A stretch of 23,574 nt of DNA from RUG14219 sp045538535 (GCA_045538535.1 JAZSRN010000011.1:1-23574); one strand, 5' to 3'; positions 1 through 8,874 are shown, counted from the stretch's first letter. Numbers and translations are program-made. The notes: generated by a model from the sequence alone, not told the origin.

Positions 1-5
1 CATTG

Positions 6-24
6 GTTGCGGCGCCTTTGTGTT
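6..24. repeat. 19-bp inverted repeat, left copy
   Basis: The 19 bases at 6-24 (core GCGGCGCC followed by TTTGTGTT) recur as an exact reverse complement at 23543-23561 near the other end of the window. The element is GC-rich against an AT-rich background. Both copies are intergenic: this one lies downstream of the minus-strand OmpH gene. It may be a dispersed intergenic repeat; function unknown. Confidence 0.6.
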
Positions 25-71
25 TGATATGATTTCATCAAACGTGTATGTATTATGTACTAAAAAAGAGA

Positions 72-539
72 CTATTTGATACCTTTAGAGACGGCTTCAG
101 TAATATCATCTCCGCCGAATAGGGTTAAATTTTTCGGTAATACTATTTGATAATTCATTTCTCTTGCTTTGGCGACTACTGCGGATTTAATTTCGTTGTC
201 GATTTGTGTAAGTTTGCTATTGTATTCGTAATCCATTGCAAGTTTTTGAGTATTTAATTGTTCTCTGTATTTTTCTTCTAATTGTGCGATTTTTGTTTTA
301 TCAGTTTCTTTTGAAATTTCTAGTTGTGCTTTTGCGACAGTAGCTTGCATTTCTTTTAGTTTAATTTCTTGTTCTTGTTTTAATTTTTTCACTTGTCCTG
401 AATTAGCGACGATTTTTTGGATATCTACAACTGCGACTTTGTAATTATTTTCAGTTTGAGATATAGCTATGTGATTTAATGAATGTCCGAGAATAAAACT
501 CAGAACAATTGCCGCTGTGATAATTATGCCTTTTTTCAT
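72..539 (-). CDS. OmpH/Skp-family periplasmic chaperone
   Basis: The 155-residue product looks like an OmpH/Skp (HlpA) chaperone, a family that holds unfolded outer-membrane proteins in the periplasm. Residues 1-27 form a signal peptide or membrane anchor (MKKGIIITAA then a hydrophobic run). A beta strand VAVVDIQKI (about 35-43) opens the mature domain, followed by a Lys/Glu/Gln-rich helix of coiled-coil type (about 50-120) and the usual family ending (AREMNYQIVLPK, then FGGDDITEAV). The ATG at 539 is chosen over one 16 codons upstream because GGAGGG sits 8 nt before it and the shorter form begins directly with the signal peptide. The gene is divergent from pgk. Skp genes often neighbour bamA or lpx genes; none is visible here because the window ends. 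The family call is good; the exact client is unknown. Confidence 0.85.
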   Translation of the reverse strand: MKKGIIITAAIVLSFILGHSLNHIAISQTENNYKVAVVDIQKIVANSGQVKKLKQEQEIKLKEMQATVAKAQLEISKETDKTKIAQLEEKYREQLNTQKLAMDYEYNSKLTQIDNEIKSAVVAKAREMNYQIVLPKNLTLFGGDDITEAVSKGIK

Positions 540-613
540 TTTTAAACCCTCCGTTTCTGTATATAGAGTATCGTAATATTTTTTCAAAAAAATTACCTTG
601 ATGGGTAAAATTT

Positions 614-642
614 TTGATTAATTTTTATGTTTTTTGTAGAAT
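614..642 (+). promoter_or_regulatory. Sigma-70-type promoter of pgk
   Basis: A -35 TTGATT (614-619) and a -10 TAGAAT (637-642) are separated by exactly 17 nt. Transcription would start near 649, giving a leader of about 40 nt that includes the AAAGGAGA ribosome-binding site. Confidence 0.65.
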
Positions 643-689
643 AAAAGTAGTTAGAAACATGTTATTACTCAAAAAAAGGAGAGAGAATA

Positions 690-1892
690 ATGAAAAAATC
701 AATTCAAGATTTAGGAGACATTCAAGGTAAACGTGCTCTAATAAGAGTAGATATCAATGTGCCATTGGATGCAGACAAAAACGTTACAGATGACACAAGA
801 ATTCAAGCGATTATACCTACGGTAAAATTTTTGAAAGAAAAAGGTGCAAGGATTATTCTTATGGCGCACCTTGGACGTCCGAAAGGTGAATGGAATCCTG
901 AGTTTAGTTTAGCTCCAGCTGCAAAACATTTGTCAAAAGTTTTGGGCGAAGAAGTACTTTTTGTTTCAAAACCGGTAGGTGAAGGTGCGGCAGAAGAGTT
1001 GGCAGCATTGAAAGACGGTCAAGTTGCATTGTTGGAAAATATCCGTTATTACAAAGCCGAAGAAGCAAAAGATGATGATATGACATTTGCTAACGAATTG
1101 GCAAAACTTGGTGATTTCTATGTAAATGATGCTTTTGGGGCTGCACACAGAAATCATACTTCAACATCAAAATTGGCGAAAGTTTTGAAACCTGCTGTTT
1201 CAGGTTTGTTGATGGAAAAAGAATTGAGATGTTTGTCTCAAGCTCTTGATAACCCTACCCGTCCGTTTACTGCCGTTGTTGGTGGTGCAAAAGTTTCTTC
1301 TAAAATAGGTGTTTTAGAAAACTTGTTAGATAAAGTTGATAATATGATTATTGGTGGCGGTATGGCTTATACATTCGTAAAAGCTAACGGTGGCAAAATT
1401 GGTAATTCTATTTGTGAAGATGATCAATTGGAAGTTGCAAAAGCTATTGAAGCAAAAGCAGCAGCTAAAGGTGTAAAATTGGTTATGGCAACTGATGTTC
1501 TAGTTACCGATGATTTTTCAGGTAACGGAACAAACAAATTTGTTGCTATTAACGAAATTCCTGAAGGTTTTGAAGGTGTTGATGCAGGCTTAGAATCAAG
1601 AAAAGCATTTGCAGAAGTATTGAAATCTTCAAAAACTATTTTGATGAATGGTCCGGTAGGCGCATTTGAAAATCCAGCATTTGCAGAAGGTACAAAGGCT
1701 GTGTTAGAGGCTATTGTTGAAGCAACTAAAAATGGTGCTGTATCTGTTATTGGCGGTGGAGATTCAGTTTCTGCAGCTAAAAAATTCTGTAATGCGGAAG
1801 ATTTCACACACGTTTCAACCGGTGGCGGTGCATCGTTAGAATTTATAGAAGGAAAAGTTCTTCCGGGTGTTGCAGCGCTAGATGATAAATAA
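690..1892 (+). CDS. pgk: Phosphoglycerate kinase
   Basis: Cytoplasmic glycolytic enzyme that interconverts 1,3-bisphosphoglycerate + ADP and 3-phosphoglycerate + ATP. The 400-residue length is normal for bacterial PGK. Visible signatures are RVDINVPLD near the N-terminus, the substrate-binding HLGRPKG, VGGAKVSSKI in the hinge/nucleotide region, NGPVGAFE, and the C-terminal nucleotide loop GGGDSVSA followed by STGGGASLEF. AAAGGAGA lies about 9 nt before the ATG. The gene stands alone between its own promoter and a strong terminator, not joined to gap or tpi as in many bacteria. Antisense open frames inside it are shadows. Confidence 0.98.
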   Translation: MKKSIQDLGDIQGKRALIRVDINVPLDADKNVTDDTRIQAIIPTVKFLKEKGARIILMAHLGRPKGEWNPEFSLAPAAKHLSKVLGEEVLFVSKPVGEGAAEELAALKDGQVALLENIRYYKAEEAKDDDMTFANELAKLGDFYVNDAFGAAHRNHTSTSKLAKVLKPAVSGLLMEKELRCLSQALDNPTRPFTAVVGGAKVSSKIGVLENLLDKVDNMIIGGGMAYTFVKANGGKIGNSICEDDQLEVAKAIEAKAAAKGVKLVMATDVLVTDDFSGNGTNKFVAINEIPEGFEGVDAGLESRKAFAEVLKSSKTILMNGPVGAFENPAFAEGTKAVLEAIVEATKNGAVSVIGGGDSVSAAKKFCNAEDFTHVSTGGGASLEFIEGKVLPGVAALDDK

Positions 1893-1912
1893 ATTCAAAA
1901 TAAATCAATAGC

Positions 1913-1944
1913 AAAAAGCAGGATAAACTTTATCCTGCTTTTTT
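1913..1944 (+). terminator. Terminator of pgk, probably bidirectional
   Basis: A near-perfect palindrome: AAAAAGCAGGATAAA (1913-1927), one C, then its exact reverse complement (1929-1943), finishing in a run of six T. The A-run at the 5' edge gives a U-tract on the opposite strand too, so it can also stop the convergent minus-strand gene ending at 1959. Confidence 0.9.
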
Positions 1945-1958
1945 GTGTATAATTTTTC

Positions 1959-3593
1959 TTAAACCTTGCCTACTAAGTCTTTAATTTTTGCTGATATAGT
2001 AGAAGAATCAACTTTTCGTATATTTTGTGTTGCTGCAATGGCATCGTCTATCCATTGCTCGATTGTGTCAATTATGACTTTCCCATTTTTTTGTGCTTGA
2101 GTAGCTTCTATCAATGCTTTGTCAATTTGTTCTGCGCTTAAATGTCTCATACCACAAGGCAAGTTCTTGTAAGGATATATACCGTTTACTTCTAAATCAA
2201 CAAGCTTTTTCATTTTGTCAAATTGAGGATGTTCAATCATTGAAGCTAAATCATCGTATAAGAATATAGGATGACCGCAATCCATTATTTTTGTATCAGC
2301 AATTTCAGCAAATTTTTTAAGATTTTGTGGGTTTGTTTTGGAAAATTGCTCAAGTTGATATGCATAAATCGGATATCCATCCGGAGTTGTCACTTTTGCT
2401 ATTTTTAGAAAATCGGGATTTTTAAGTATTTCCGGATTGATATTCATTATCTGTTTTAAATTATCATCATAAATATATTTGCCGTTTACCATTGTTGCTT
2501 CGCGGAACAATTTGATATTATTTAAAGCGTTTGGATTGGTTTTTAATGCTGCAAATAATTGTTCTTTTTGTTCTACATTCATGCCTTTTATTAATGATTT
2601 GATAAGTTTTTTGTCTTCTTTTGATTGCGCTAGTCTTAATAAATCTTTTTCAGATTGATATACAGAAGGTTTTTTAAATTTTCCGAAAAGTTTATTTTTC
2701 AAGAATAATCTACGTTCAGCTTTAATAATCTTTTGCGCATCTTTGTAGACAATTGCTGTTCCTGTTTGAGTGGCGATTTGTCCTTTGCCCAATTGTAGAG
2801 CATAGTGTTGTACTTCTCCTCCGACAGTATAAGCAGGAATTTCTCTTTTCATAGTTCGATTAAAAAATTTCAATGTGGTATTATTCATTGACCCATATCT
2901 TCTGCCATCGGCAAATTGCCTTAATATTGATCGTAATTGTGCTGTATAACGAGTTTCGTTTAGACCGTTAAACGCCATAACACTTTCTCTTGTAGCTTCG
3001 CAATTAAGTGCGTTATTAGTTAAAGTAGTAAATGTTCCGTTTTGTTGTTGTATTGCGGCTTCAAGCTTGGATTTATTGTTATTGGCAATATAATTTATAT
3101 CTCTAACGTCTTTTCCAAATAATGCTTTACCAGTAAGCATTTTAAACGGAAATAATTTACGATTTATTATGCCAGACAATCTATTATTTGCTTCCAGTGC
3201 ATGTTCAAGTTCGTGAGCATTAAAAGAACAAAAACTGTCAATTTTCTGTGCTCTAGGGTCAACAAATATAGTAGTTTTATTTGTTCCGTTATTCACACAT
3301 CCTCCCGCCATATTAGGGTTGTTTGCAAGCTGTTGTGCTTGTGCTCTTGGGATGCCTAATTTTTCTAATTGTAGGACAATCTCTTCTCTGGAATCCAAAA
3401 TTTTGGGTCTCAATTTTTTAGGAAGAGTTTGAGCAAAAACATTCTCTAATTCTTGTTTGTTTAGAGTACGTCCTAGTCGGTTACATTCATCGACCATTTT
3501 TTTACCGGTTTCTGTTGCAAGACGCACGCAAGCTTTTTGAGATACAACACCAAATCTTGATGTCAAAGCTGTTATGGCTTTACCAAAACTCAT
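1959..3593 (-). CDS. Uncharacterised protein with HExxH (putative zinc peptidase) motif
   Basis: I do not recognise this 544-residue protein. Its clearest feature is NAHELEHALEANN, with HELEH at 127-131: the HExxH zinc-binding/catalytic motif of gluzincin- and metzincin-like peptidases. About 70 residues on, NCEATRES (197-204) has glutamates (199, 203) that could supply the third zinc ligand of a gluzincin; this is inference. There is no signal peptide or membrane segment. Residues 300-544 are helical and Lys/Asn-rich, with short repeats that look like tetratricopeptide- or leucine-rich-type helices but fit no family I can name. The start has GGGGA 7 nt upstream. It lies 90 bp after the RqcH-like gene on the same strand and could be read from it or independently. 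Function unknown; a peptidase is a hypothesis. Confidence 0.75.
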   Translation of the reverse strand: MSFGKAITALTSRFGVVSQKACVRLATETGKKMVDECNRLGRTLNKQELENVFAQTLPKKLRPKILDSREEIVLQLEKLGIPRAQAQQLANNPNMAGGCVNNGTNKTTIFVDPRAQKIDSFCSFNAHELEHALEANNRLSGIINRKLFPFKMLTGKALFGKDVRDINYIANNNKSKLEAAIQQQNGTFTTLTNNALNCEATRESVMAFNGLNETRYTAQLRSILRQFADGRRYGSMNNTTLKFFNRTMKREIPAYTVGGEVQHYALQLGKGQIATQTGTAIVYKDAQKIIKAERRLFLKNKLFGKFKKPSVYQSEKDLLRLAQSKEDKKLIKSLIKGMNVEQKEQLFAALKTNPNALNNIKLFREATMVNGKYIYDDNLKQIMNINPEILKNPDFLKIAKVTTPDGYPIYAYQLEQFSKTNPQNLKKFAEIADTKIMDCGHPIFLYDDLASMIEHPQFDKMKKLVDLEVNGIYPYKNLPCGMRHLSAEQIDKALIEATQAQKNGKVIIDTIEQWIDDAIAATQNIRKVDSSTISAKIKDLVGKV

Positions 3594-3683
3594 GAAATTT
3601 CCCCTATAATAATTCCCCGTATATGTATAAAAAAAAATTATGAGTTCAAATTGCTTTCATAGTTTTTTGGGTGTAACAAAACT

Positions 3684-5264
3684 TTATACTAGAATCTCTT
3701 TTTCGCCGTTATATGTAACGTAGCCGAGAGGAGATTTAGGCGGTTTTTTTAGGTTTTTTGCTTTTGTATAAATAATACCTATTTTTGTTGATTTAGATGC
3801 ACTAGAAAATTCTTTTGCCAATTTTGCACATTGTAAAATAATGTCGTTCGTTGGGTTAAGGCATTTTAGCAATACGTGTGAACCCGCACAGTCTTTTGTG
3901 TGGAACCATAAATCTTCGTCTTTTGCCAATTTTGACACGATATGATTGTTTTGTCGGTTGTTTTTGCCAACAAAAATTGTGTATCCATCAAATTCTAATT
4001 TTGTTGGTTCAATGGCGCCTTTTGTTTCGGTTTTTGTTACCTTTTCCGGTTGTAATTCATTTTTGATTTCCTGTAATTCAGTATATTCTATTGCGATTTC
4101 TATTGAAAATTTTACTTGCTCAAGATATTTTAAATTTTCTTGCAGAGAATTTAAGTATTCTTTTGATTTTTCAACAGTTGATTTTGCCTTTGTATATTTT
4201 TTGTAAAAATCTGTAGCGTTTTCTTTTAATGTTTTTGTTTTATCTAATGTAATAGTTATTTCGGTATTGTTTTCGTAGTCAAAAACGTTAATTTTGGAGC
4301 TATAATCGTTATTGCAATATAGATTTGCCATTATCAAATCGCCGTAAAGTCTGTTTTTATAGGCTTCTTGGGATTTTAGGATTTGATAGTTGATTTTTTC
4401 GATTGCTCTTTTGTCTTTTTTAATTTTTGGCTCAACTATATTTAGTAATGTATTTTTTAGTGATTTAATATTTTCTTTTTCAATTTTTGCTGAGTAATAA
4501 ATATCAATTGTGTTGTTTACTGTTTTTGTGTAAAAGCCGTCAATGTCGTCAAATAGTGAATATTCTGCAAGGTTTTCGGATATGTGTGGGCAAATATTTG
4601 CCAAATTGAACATTTCTTTCACTTCTGCCAAAGTTTTATTTTTACATTTTTTTTCTAAATTATCCGAAAAACCAAGGAATTTTGAAGCCAAATTTTCAAG
4701 TGGGAAAATTCCGTTATATGTTAAAATATCAATTTTATTTTGTTTTGGAGGGTATACATAGGGCAAAGTTCCTGCCATCTCTCTTTCTCTACTTTTTTCT
4801 GCGCCGACATTATGGGCGCAACCGATTATTACATTTGTGTCGTGGTTATAAAGAACAATGTTTGAATGTTTCCCCATTAATTCAATTGCCAAACAAAGAT
4901 AAATTTTTTCAGAAAGTTCGTTGAATGTTTCAATGTAGAGTTCTAATATCCTTTCATACGGTGGGATATTTACTTTTGAGATAACACCGTTTTCAATGTA
5001 TTTGCGCAGTAGCATGCAAAACATAGGAGGTTTCTGTGGGATTGACAATGCTCTTTTTGCTTCAGTTTCTTTTGTTGTAAAACATAAATGATAAAATTGA
5101 GGGTTGATATTTATGTAAAATCTCCTCGTTTCCCCATTATTGCGCAAATTGAGCAATAATTCTCGTCTTGTTGGTTGTTGAATTTTTTGGATGCGTGCAT
5201 TTTGAAGAAAATCTTTATTTTCTTCAGTGAAAGCTTTTAAGGTTAAATAATCGAACGTAATCAT
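3684..5264 (-). CDS. rqcH: RqcH/NFACT-family ribosome quality-control protein
   Basis: The 526-residue product has the full NFACT layout. NFACT-N spans about 1-220, with MLLRKYIENG (84-93) and ELMGKHSN (128-135). A helical/coiled-coil middle covers about 270-400. The C-terminal NFACT-R (DUF814) domain covers about 420-526 and includes DEDLWFHTKDCAGSHVLLK (449-467). Bacterial RqcH binds peptidyl-tRNA-blocked 50S subunits and recruits tRNA-Ala to add C-terminal Ala tails that mark stalled chains; older annotations call it fibronectin-binding protein (FbpA). In this family the tRNA-binding Asp-Arg pair of NFACT-N is conserved; here the matching residues read Glu104-Arg105 (PPYERILEL), a conservative change. 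It follows dus by 23 nt with no clear Shine-Dalgarno sequence, so it is probably co-transcribed with dus and the TPR gene. Confidence 0.93.
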   Translation of the reverse strand: MITFDYLTLKAFTEENKDFLQNARIQKIQQPTRRELLLNLRNNGETRRFYININPQFYHLCFTTKETEAKRALSIPQKPPMFCMLLRKYIENGVISKVNIPPYERILELYIETFNELSEKIYLCLAIELMGKHSNIVLYNHDTNVIIGCAHNVGAEKSREREMAGTLPYVYPPKQNKIDILTYNGIFPLENLASKFLGFSDNLEKKCKNKTLAEVKEMFNLANICPHISENLAEYSLFDDIDGFYTKTVNNTIDIYYSAKIEKENIKSLKNTLLNIVEPKIKKDKRAIEKINYQILKSQEAYKNRLYGDLIMANLYCNNDYSSKINVFDYENNTEITITLDKTKTLKENATDFYKKYTKAKSTVEKSKEYLNSLQENLKYLEQVKFSIEIAIEYTELQEIKNELQPEKVTKTETKGAIEPTKLEFDGYTIFVGKNNRQNNHIVSKLAKDEDLWFHTKDCAGSHVLLKCLNPTNDIILQCAKLAKEFSSASKSTKIGIIYTKAKNLKKPPKSPLGYVTYNGEKEILV

Positions 5265-5287
5265 ATTTTATATGATACAATAAAAAT

Positions 5288-6247
5288 TTACACTTGCAGT
5301 AATTGTATGATTTTGTCGTAATTGTTTTCTAGAACGAGTTGTGTCCTTAATGTTTTTGCGTTGGTAAATCCGCTTAAATAGTATGGATAAAATTTGCGCA
5401 TAAATTTTATCGCGACTTCCTCTCTTCGGAGCTTAATTTCTTCATCTAAGTGCCATTTGAGCATTTGTAGGCGCTTTTCCAGTGTTGGCGGCGGTATGAT
5501 TTTGCCTGATTGAAAATACTCTTCAATTCTTCCGATAAGTGTCGGATCTCCCAAACATCCTCTTCCTATCGCTACTCCGTCGGCGTGTGAAAGTTCAAGA
5601 CATTTGGCTGCATCTTCAACCGATTTTATATCTCCGTTTGCAAATACCGGGATATCAACATTTTCTTTCAATTCCCTAATTTTTTCCCAATCGGCTTTTC
5701 CAGCATACATTTGAGAACGTGTCCGTCCATGAATTGTAATAAACTCAGCTCCAGCTTCTTGCATTTGTTGGCCGAATTCTATATAATTCATTTCTTCAAA
5801 TGTATATCCTAATCGGAATTTTACGCTAACAGGCTTGTCGGTGCCGTCTTTTACTGCTTTGACTAAATCGGCTGCAAGTTTTGGTGTGCGCATTAGCGCG
5901 CATCCGTCTTGTCCGCCAACAACTTTTTTGACGGGACAACCCATATTTATGTCAATCATGTCGGCATATTCATTTAAGGCTTTGGCGGCAAGATTCATTA
6001 AATGTGGTTTATGACCGGAGATTTGATATGAGATAGGGGAATGATTGTTGTCTCGTTTTAATATTTCAATTCCGCTACGCCCATTAAGGGTTTGCGCCAA
6101 GTACTCGGAACTTATCATTTCAGTTGTAAGTAAACAATTTGTGCTATATTTCCGCACAAGACTTCTTAGAACGTAGTCTGTTATTCCTGCCATTGGGGCA
6201 AGTGAAACTCTGCTTTGTATTAGGGTGTTAACTTGTTCTTTTGTCAT
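5288..6247 (-). CDS. dus: tRNA-dihydrouridine synthase (DusB-like)
   Basis: A 319-residue FMN enzyme that reduces specific uridines in the tRNA D-arm to dihydrouridine using NADPH. The family signature is plain: APMAGITD (17-24), the active-site loop INMGCPVKKV with catalytic Cys104, the FMN/substrate residues Lys143 (VKFRLG) and His173 (TIHGRTR), FANGDI (202-207) and AIGRGCLGDP (226-235), then the C-terminal helical domain. The subfamily looks DusB-like (the common bacterial type), but the modified position cannot be read from sequence. The ATG lies one base after the TAA of the upstream TPR gene, so translation is probably coupled; no strong separate ribosome-binding site is seen. Confidence 0.95.
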   Translation of the reverse strand: MTKEQVNTLIQSRVSLAPMAGITDYVLRSLVRKYSTNCLLTTEMISSEYLAQTLNGRSGIEILKRDNNHSPISYQISGHKPHLMNLAAKALNEYADMIDINMGCPVKKVVGGQDGCALMRTPKLAADLVKAVKDGTDKPVSVKFRLGYTFEEMNYIEFGQQMQEAGAEFITIHGRTRSQMYAGKADWEKIRELKENVDIPVFANGDIKSVEDAAKCLELSHADGVAIGRGCLGDPTLIGRIEEYFQSGKIIPPPTLEKRLQMLKWHLDEEIKLRREEVAIKFMRKFYPYYLSGFTNAKTLRTQLVLENNYDKIIQLLQV

Positions 6248-6248
6248 T

Positions 6249-8354
6249 TTATATTTCTTGTAATTCTGTCAATCTTGTTTCTGCGTACTTTTTAAAGTCG
6301 TCGTCTTGAGAATATTGTCCTACAAAATTTTGGAAATATGTTTTTGCGTTCTTGTATTCTCCAAGGTTATCGTATCCTACAGCGATTAAATAGTTTATTA
6401 CCGCCAAATCAGGGTTATTTGACGCAAGTGCTTTTTTGTAATCATTTATGGCATCTTTGTATTTTTCTTGTGCATCATAAATCATTCCGCGATAATATAG
6501 TGCGTATGAATTGTTTGCGTCACTTGCTAAAATGTTGTTCAATAATGGTAATGCTTTTGCGCTCTCGCCGTTTTCAAATGCGCTGATTGCTTCTTGTAGT
6601 GTTGTTGCAATAGAATTTTCTTTAAGTGAATTTTTTAATGCAATTACGTCTTTGTTATTTTTGTCTAAACTCAAAGCTTTATCTGCGTAAAGTTCAGCTT
6701 GTTCGTAGTTACCTTGTTCGGCATACAAAGCCCCGATGTAATAAGCAACGTTACTGTTTTTAGGGTTTAGAGTTAGTGCTTTTTCATAGTGTAAAATTGC
6801 ATTTTCATTGTCGCTAAGGTTTTGATATGCCGAAGCAATAGCAAGTTCAATTTCTTCCGTTTTATCTTTGATTTCTGAATATGCAACTATTGCAGCTTGA
6901 TATTCCCCTTTGTTGTACAAATCTGCAGCCTTTGTAAGTTTGATATCTGTTGTTTGTGCGTTAATCGATGCAATCGTGTCGTTAACTTGTTGGTCGTTAG
7001 GGAATTTTGATTTTGCAGTATTTAGGGTTGTTAGTGCGCCGCTAAAATCTTGTTTTTGACTTTGTGCAATCGCAAGGTTTACATAAATTTCCGGATTTGT
7101 TTGGTCAATTTTTAAAACTTCTGAGTATGCAGCAATCGACTCGTCAATTTTGTTGTCTTTATGTAGTTGTAAAGCATAACTGTATAAAATATTGCCGGTA
7201 TCTTTGCCATAATTTTTCTTAGCGTATTCTATAAATTGACTTGGTGTCATAGTTTTTTGTGTGATTTTCAAAATTTCGTTGCGTGCTTCTTGATTTTCAG
7301 GCTCAAGAGATAATACTTTTTTGAATTGCTCAAGTGCTTTTTGATTGTTCTCTAAAGCAACGTAAGCTTTTCCCTTGTAAAGATTAGCCAATACATTGTT
7401 AGGGTATAGGATTAAAACCGAATCGTATGCTGTTATAGCTGTTTTCGGATCACCTTTTTCTTGGTGTAGCGTTCCCACATTAAGTCTTGTATTAATGTTT
7501 GAAGGGTCGATTGATTCAGCTTTTGAGTAATATCTCAGTGCTTCGTCGAATTTGCCTTGTTTTTGCATTATGGCTCCAAGATTTGCGGTAATTGTTGCAT
7601 CTGTAGGGTTCGTTTCAAGTTTGCTTTTGTATATTCTTTCAAGTGAATATAAAACTTCTTTGTTGTCGGATGTTCGTCCTAAAATGTAATTGTATTCTTC
7701 AACTGCGGCATCTCCGTTTCCGTTTTTGTCAAGAATTTTGGCGTATGCTAATCTTAACGGAATGTTATTTGGGTCAACCGCTACTGCTTTTTTATAGTAC
7801 TCTGCAGCTTTTGGATTATTACCTAATAACATCATGATATTCCCGATTTCTTCAAAACTTTCTTTTATATAGGTTTTGTCGGATAATGTTTGGTTGTATT
7901 CATATCCTGCTGCTGCGAAATTTCCGGCTGCGCGAAGTTCTTTTGCTGTCTTAAAACGATTGGCTGCAGATGTATTAAATTCCATGTTCGCAAGGCAACG
8001 ATTAAGGTTTGATGTAACTTGTGATATTGCTTGAGAAGAATTGGCAACTGCTGTCGCATTTGGATAATATATTAAATAAAATAATCCTGCACGATAATCG
8101 TCTGCAGCTTTTTGCCAATTTTTTTCGTTATTTGCATAATATGTGCCTCGCGCTAAGTATGAGTTTATTAACCCAATGCGCGCAGAGTTGTCTAAATAAT
8201 TGATTCTTAGTGCACTTCTAAATTCTGTTATAGCACCTGAGTACTGATAATTAGATAAATATTGTTGTCCAAGATCAAAATGTTCCTTAAAGGTTGCATG
8301 ACAAGGTTGTATTAATAGAACTGCTCCGAACAAGATTAACAAAGATTTTTTCAT
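6249..8354 (-). CDS. Exported tetratricopeptide-repeat protein
   Basis: A 701-residue protein with an N-terminal signal peptide (MKKSLLILFGAVLLIQPCHA, probable cleavage after residue 20) followed by TPR units to the C-terminus, at least ten recognisable by the pattern of small residues, G/A-Y and a final DP or NP (for example GKFDEALRYYSKAESIDP and NQKALEQFKKVLSLEP). IQPC is a poor lipobox, so signal peptidase I is more likely than lipoprotein processing. TPR arrays are protein-binding scaffolds; an envelope role is inferred from the export signal only. An open frame extends 58 codons further upstream, but the ATG at 8354 has AAAGGGAT just upstream and starts the signal peptide. It is the first gene of a probable TPR-dus-rqcH operon, an odd pairing of an envelope protein with translation genes. 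Confidence 0.85.
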   Translation of the reverse strand: MKKSLLILFGAVLLIQPCHATFKEHFDLGQQYLSNYQYSGAITEFRSALRINYLDNSARIGLINSYLARGTYYANNEKNWQKAADDYRAGLFYLIYYPNATAVANSSQAISQVTSNLNRCLANMEFNTSAANRFKTAKELRAAGNFAAAGYEYNQTLSDKTYIKESFEEIGNIMMLLGNNPKAAEYYKKAVAVDPNNIPLRLAYAKILDKNGNGDAAVEEYNYILGRTSDNKEVLYSLERIYKSKLETNPTDATITANLGAIMQKQGKFDEALRYYSKAESIDPSNINTRLNVGTLHQEKGDPKTAITAYDSVLILYPNNVLANLYKGKAYVALENNQKALEQFKKVLSLEPENQEARNEILKITQKTMTPSQFIEYAKKNYGKDTGNILYSYALQLHKDNKIDESIAAYSEVLKIDQTNPEIYVNLAIAQSQKQDFSGALTTLNTAKSKFPNDQQVNDTIASINAQTTDIKLTKAADLYNKGEYQAAIVAYSEIKDKTEEIELAIASAYQNLSDNENAILHYEKALTLNPKNSNVAYYIGALYAEQGNYEQAELYADKALSLDKNNKDVIALKNSLKENSIATTLQEAISAFENGESAKALPLLNNILASDANNSYALYYRGMIYDAQEKYKDAINDYKKALASNNPDLAVINYLIAVGYDNLGEYKNAKTYFQNFVGQYSQDDDFKKYAETRLTELQEI

Positions 8355-8459
8355 TATAAATCCCTTTTGCACATATTTTAACCAAAATTTATACAAAACA
8401 TATTCGCATGAAAAATATATTTTTTCTATAACCTTGTTGGATATTATAAAGTTTCGTAA

Positions 8460-8484
8460 TAAAAAAGGCTGATGTAAATCAGCC
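8460..8484 (-). terminator. Minus-strand terminator of the 48-residue gene
   Basis: Arms 8467-8473 and 8478-8484 (GGCTGAT / ATCAGCC) make a perfect 7-bp stem with a 4-nt loop. Read on the minus strand, the hairpin is followed directly by a run of T (TTTTTTATT). It separates the small gene at 8506-8652 from the TPR gene. Confidence 0.8.
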
Positions 8485-8505
8485 GTTGTTAAATAGTTTT
8501 TTGGA

Positions 8506-8652
8506 TTAAAGTTCTGTTTCTGAGACAAAAGTCATCACATCATCAAATAAAATTTGCAGTGGTAAACTCATGTCAATCTTAACGTACTCACCATTGGATA
8601 AATCGAAGAAAACTTCCGGAAGTTCGTTTTTCATCATTTCTGTTTCAGCCAT
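8506..8652 (-). CDS. Small acidic protein, 48 residues, unknown
   Basis: This short gene encodes 48 residues beginning MAETEMMKNELPEVFFDLSN and ending DDVMTFVSETEL. It is acidic, with no signal peptide and no clear membrane segment. Support for it being real: AAAGGAG lies 6 nt before the ATG, a TATAAT hexamer lies about 40 nt upstream, and a hairpin terminator with a T-run begins 22 nt after the stop. I do not recognise the family. The pattern of a strand (EVFFDLSNGEYVKIDM) followed by a short helix could be a small fold or a partner-binding peptide; this is speculation. Confidence 0.7.
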   Translation of the reverse strand: MAETEMMKNELPEVFFDLSNGEYVKIDMSLPLQILFDDVMTFVSETEL

Positions 8653-8693
8653 AAATACTCCTTTGCAGTCCTTAAAAGATTTTTGTTCGTGTT

Positions 8694-8699
8694 ATTATA
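8694..8699 (-). promoter_or_regulatory. Possible -10 element of the 48-residue gene
   Basis: Read on the minus strand this is a consensus TATAAT, 41 nt before the ATG at 8652. No good -35 hexamer is seen at 16-18 nt spacing, so the call is tentative. Confidence 0.4.
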
Positions 8700-8874
8700 A
8701 TCGGCTATTGTTTATTTAAACTTTAATGTTTTTTGCCTTTTTTTAAAAATAATTTACAAATAGCTAGTTTTGCGGGCTTTTTGGGTTTAATATTTTGTAA
8801 CATATTTTACAATTAGGCTATAGCCAAAATTTTATGCTTGTGTTATTATTCGCATGTTAATACATTTTAAATAT

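Noticed and set aside
540..587. Upstream ATG of the OmpH/Skp gene
   Set aside because: It would place 16 polar residues before the signal peptide, and GGAGGG points to the ATG at 539.
1424..1807. 127-residue minus-strand frame
   Set aside because: Antisense shadow of pgk with no ribosome-binding site.
8355..8528. 58-codon upstream extension of the TPR protein
   Set aside because: It crosses a terminator hairpin and overlaps the small gene; the ribosome-binding site and signal peptide support the start at 8354.
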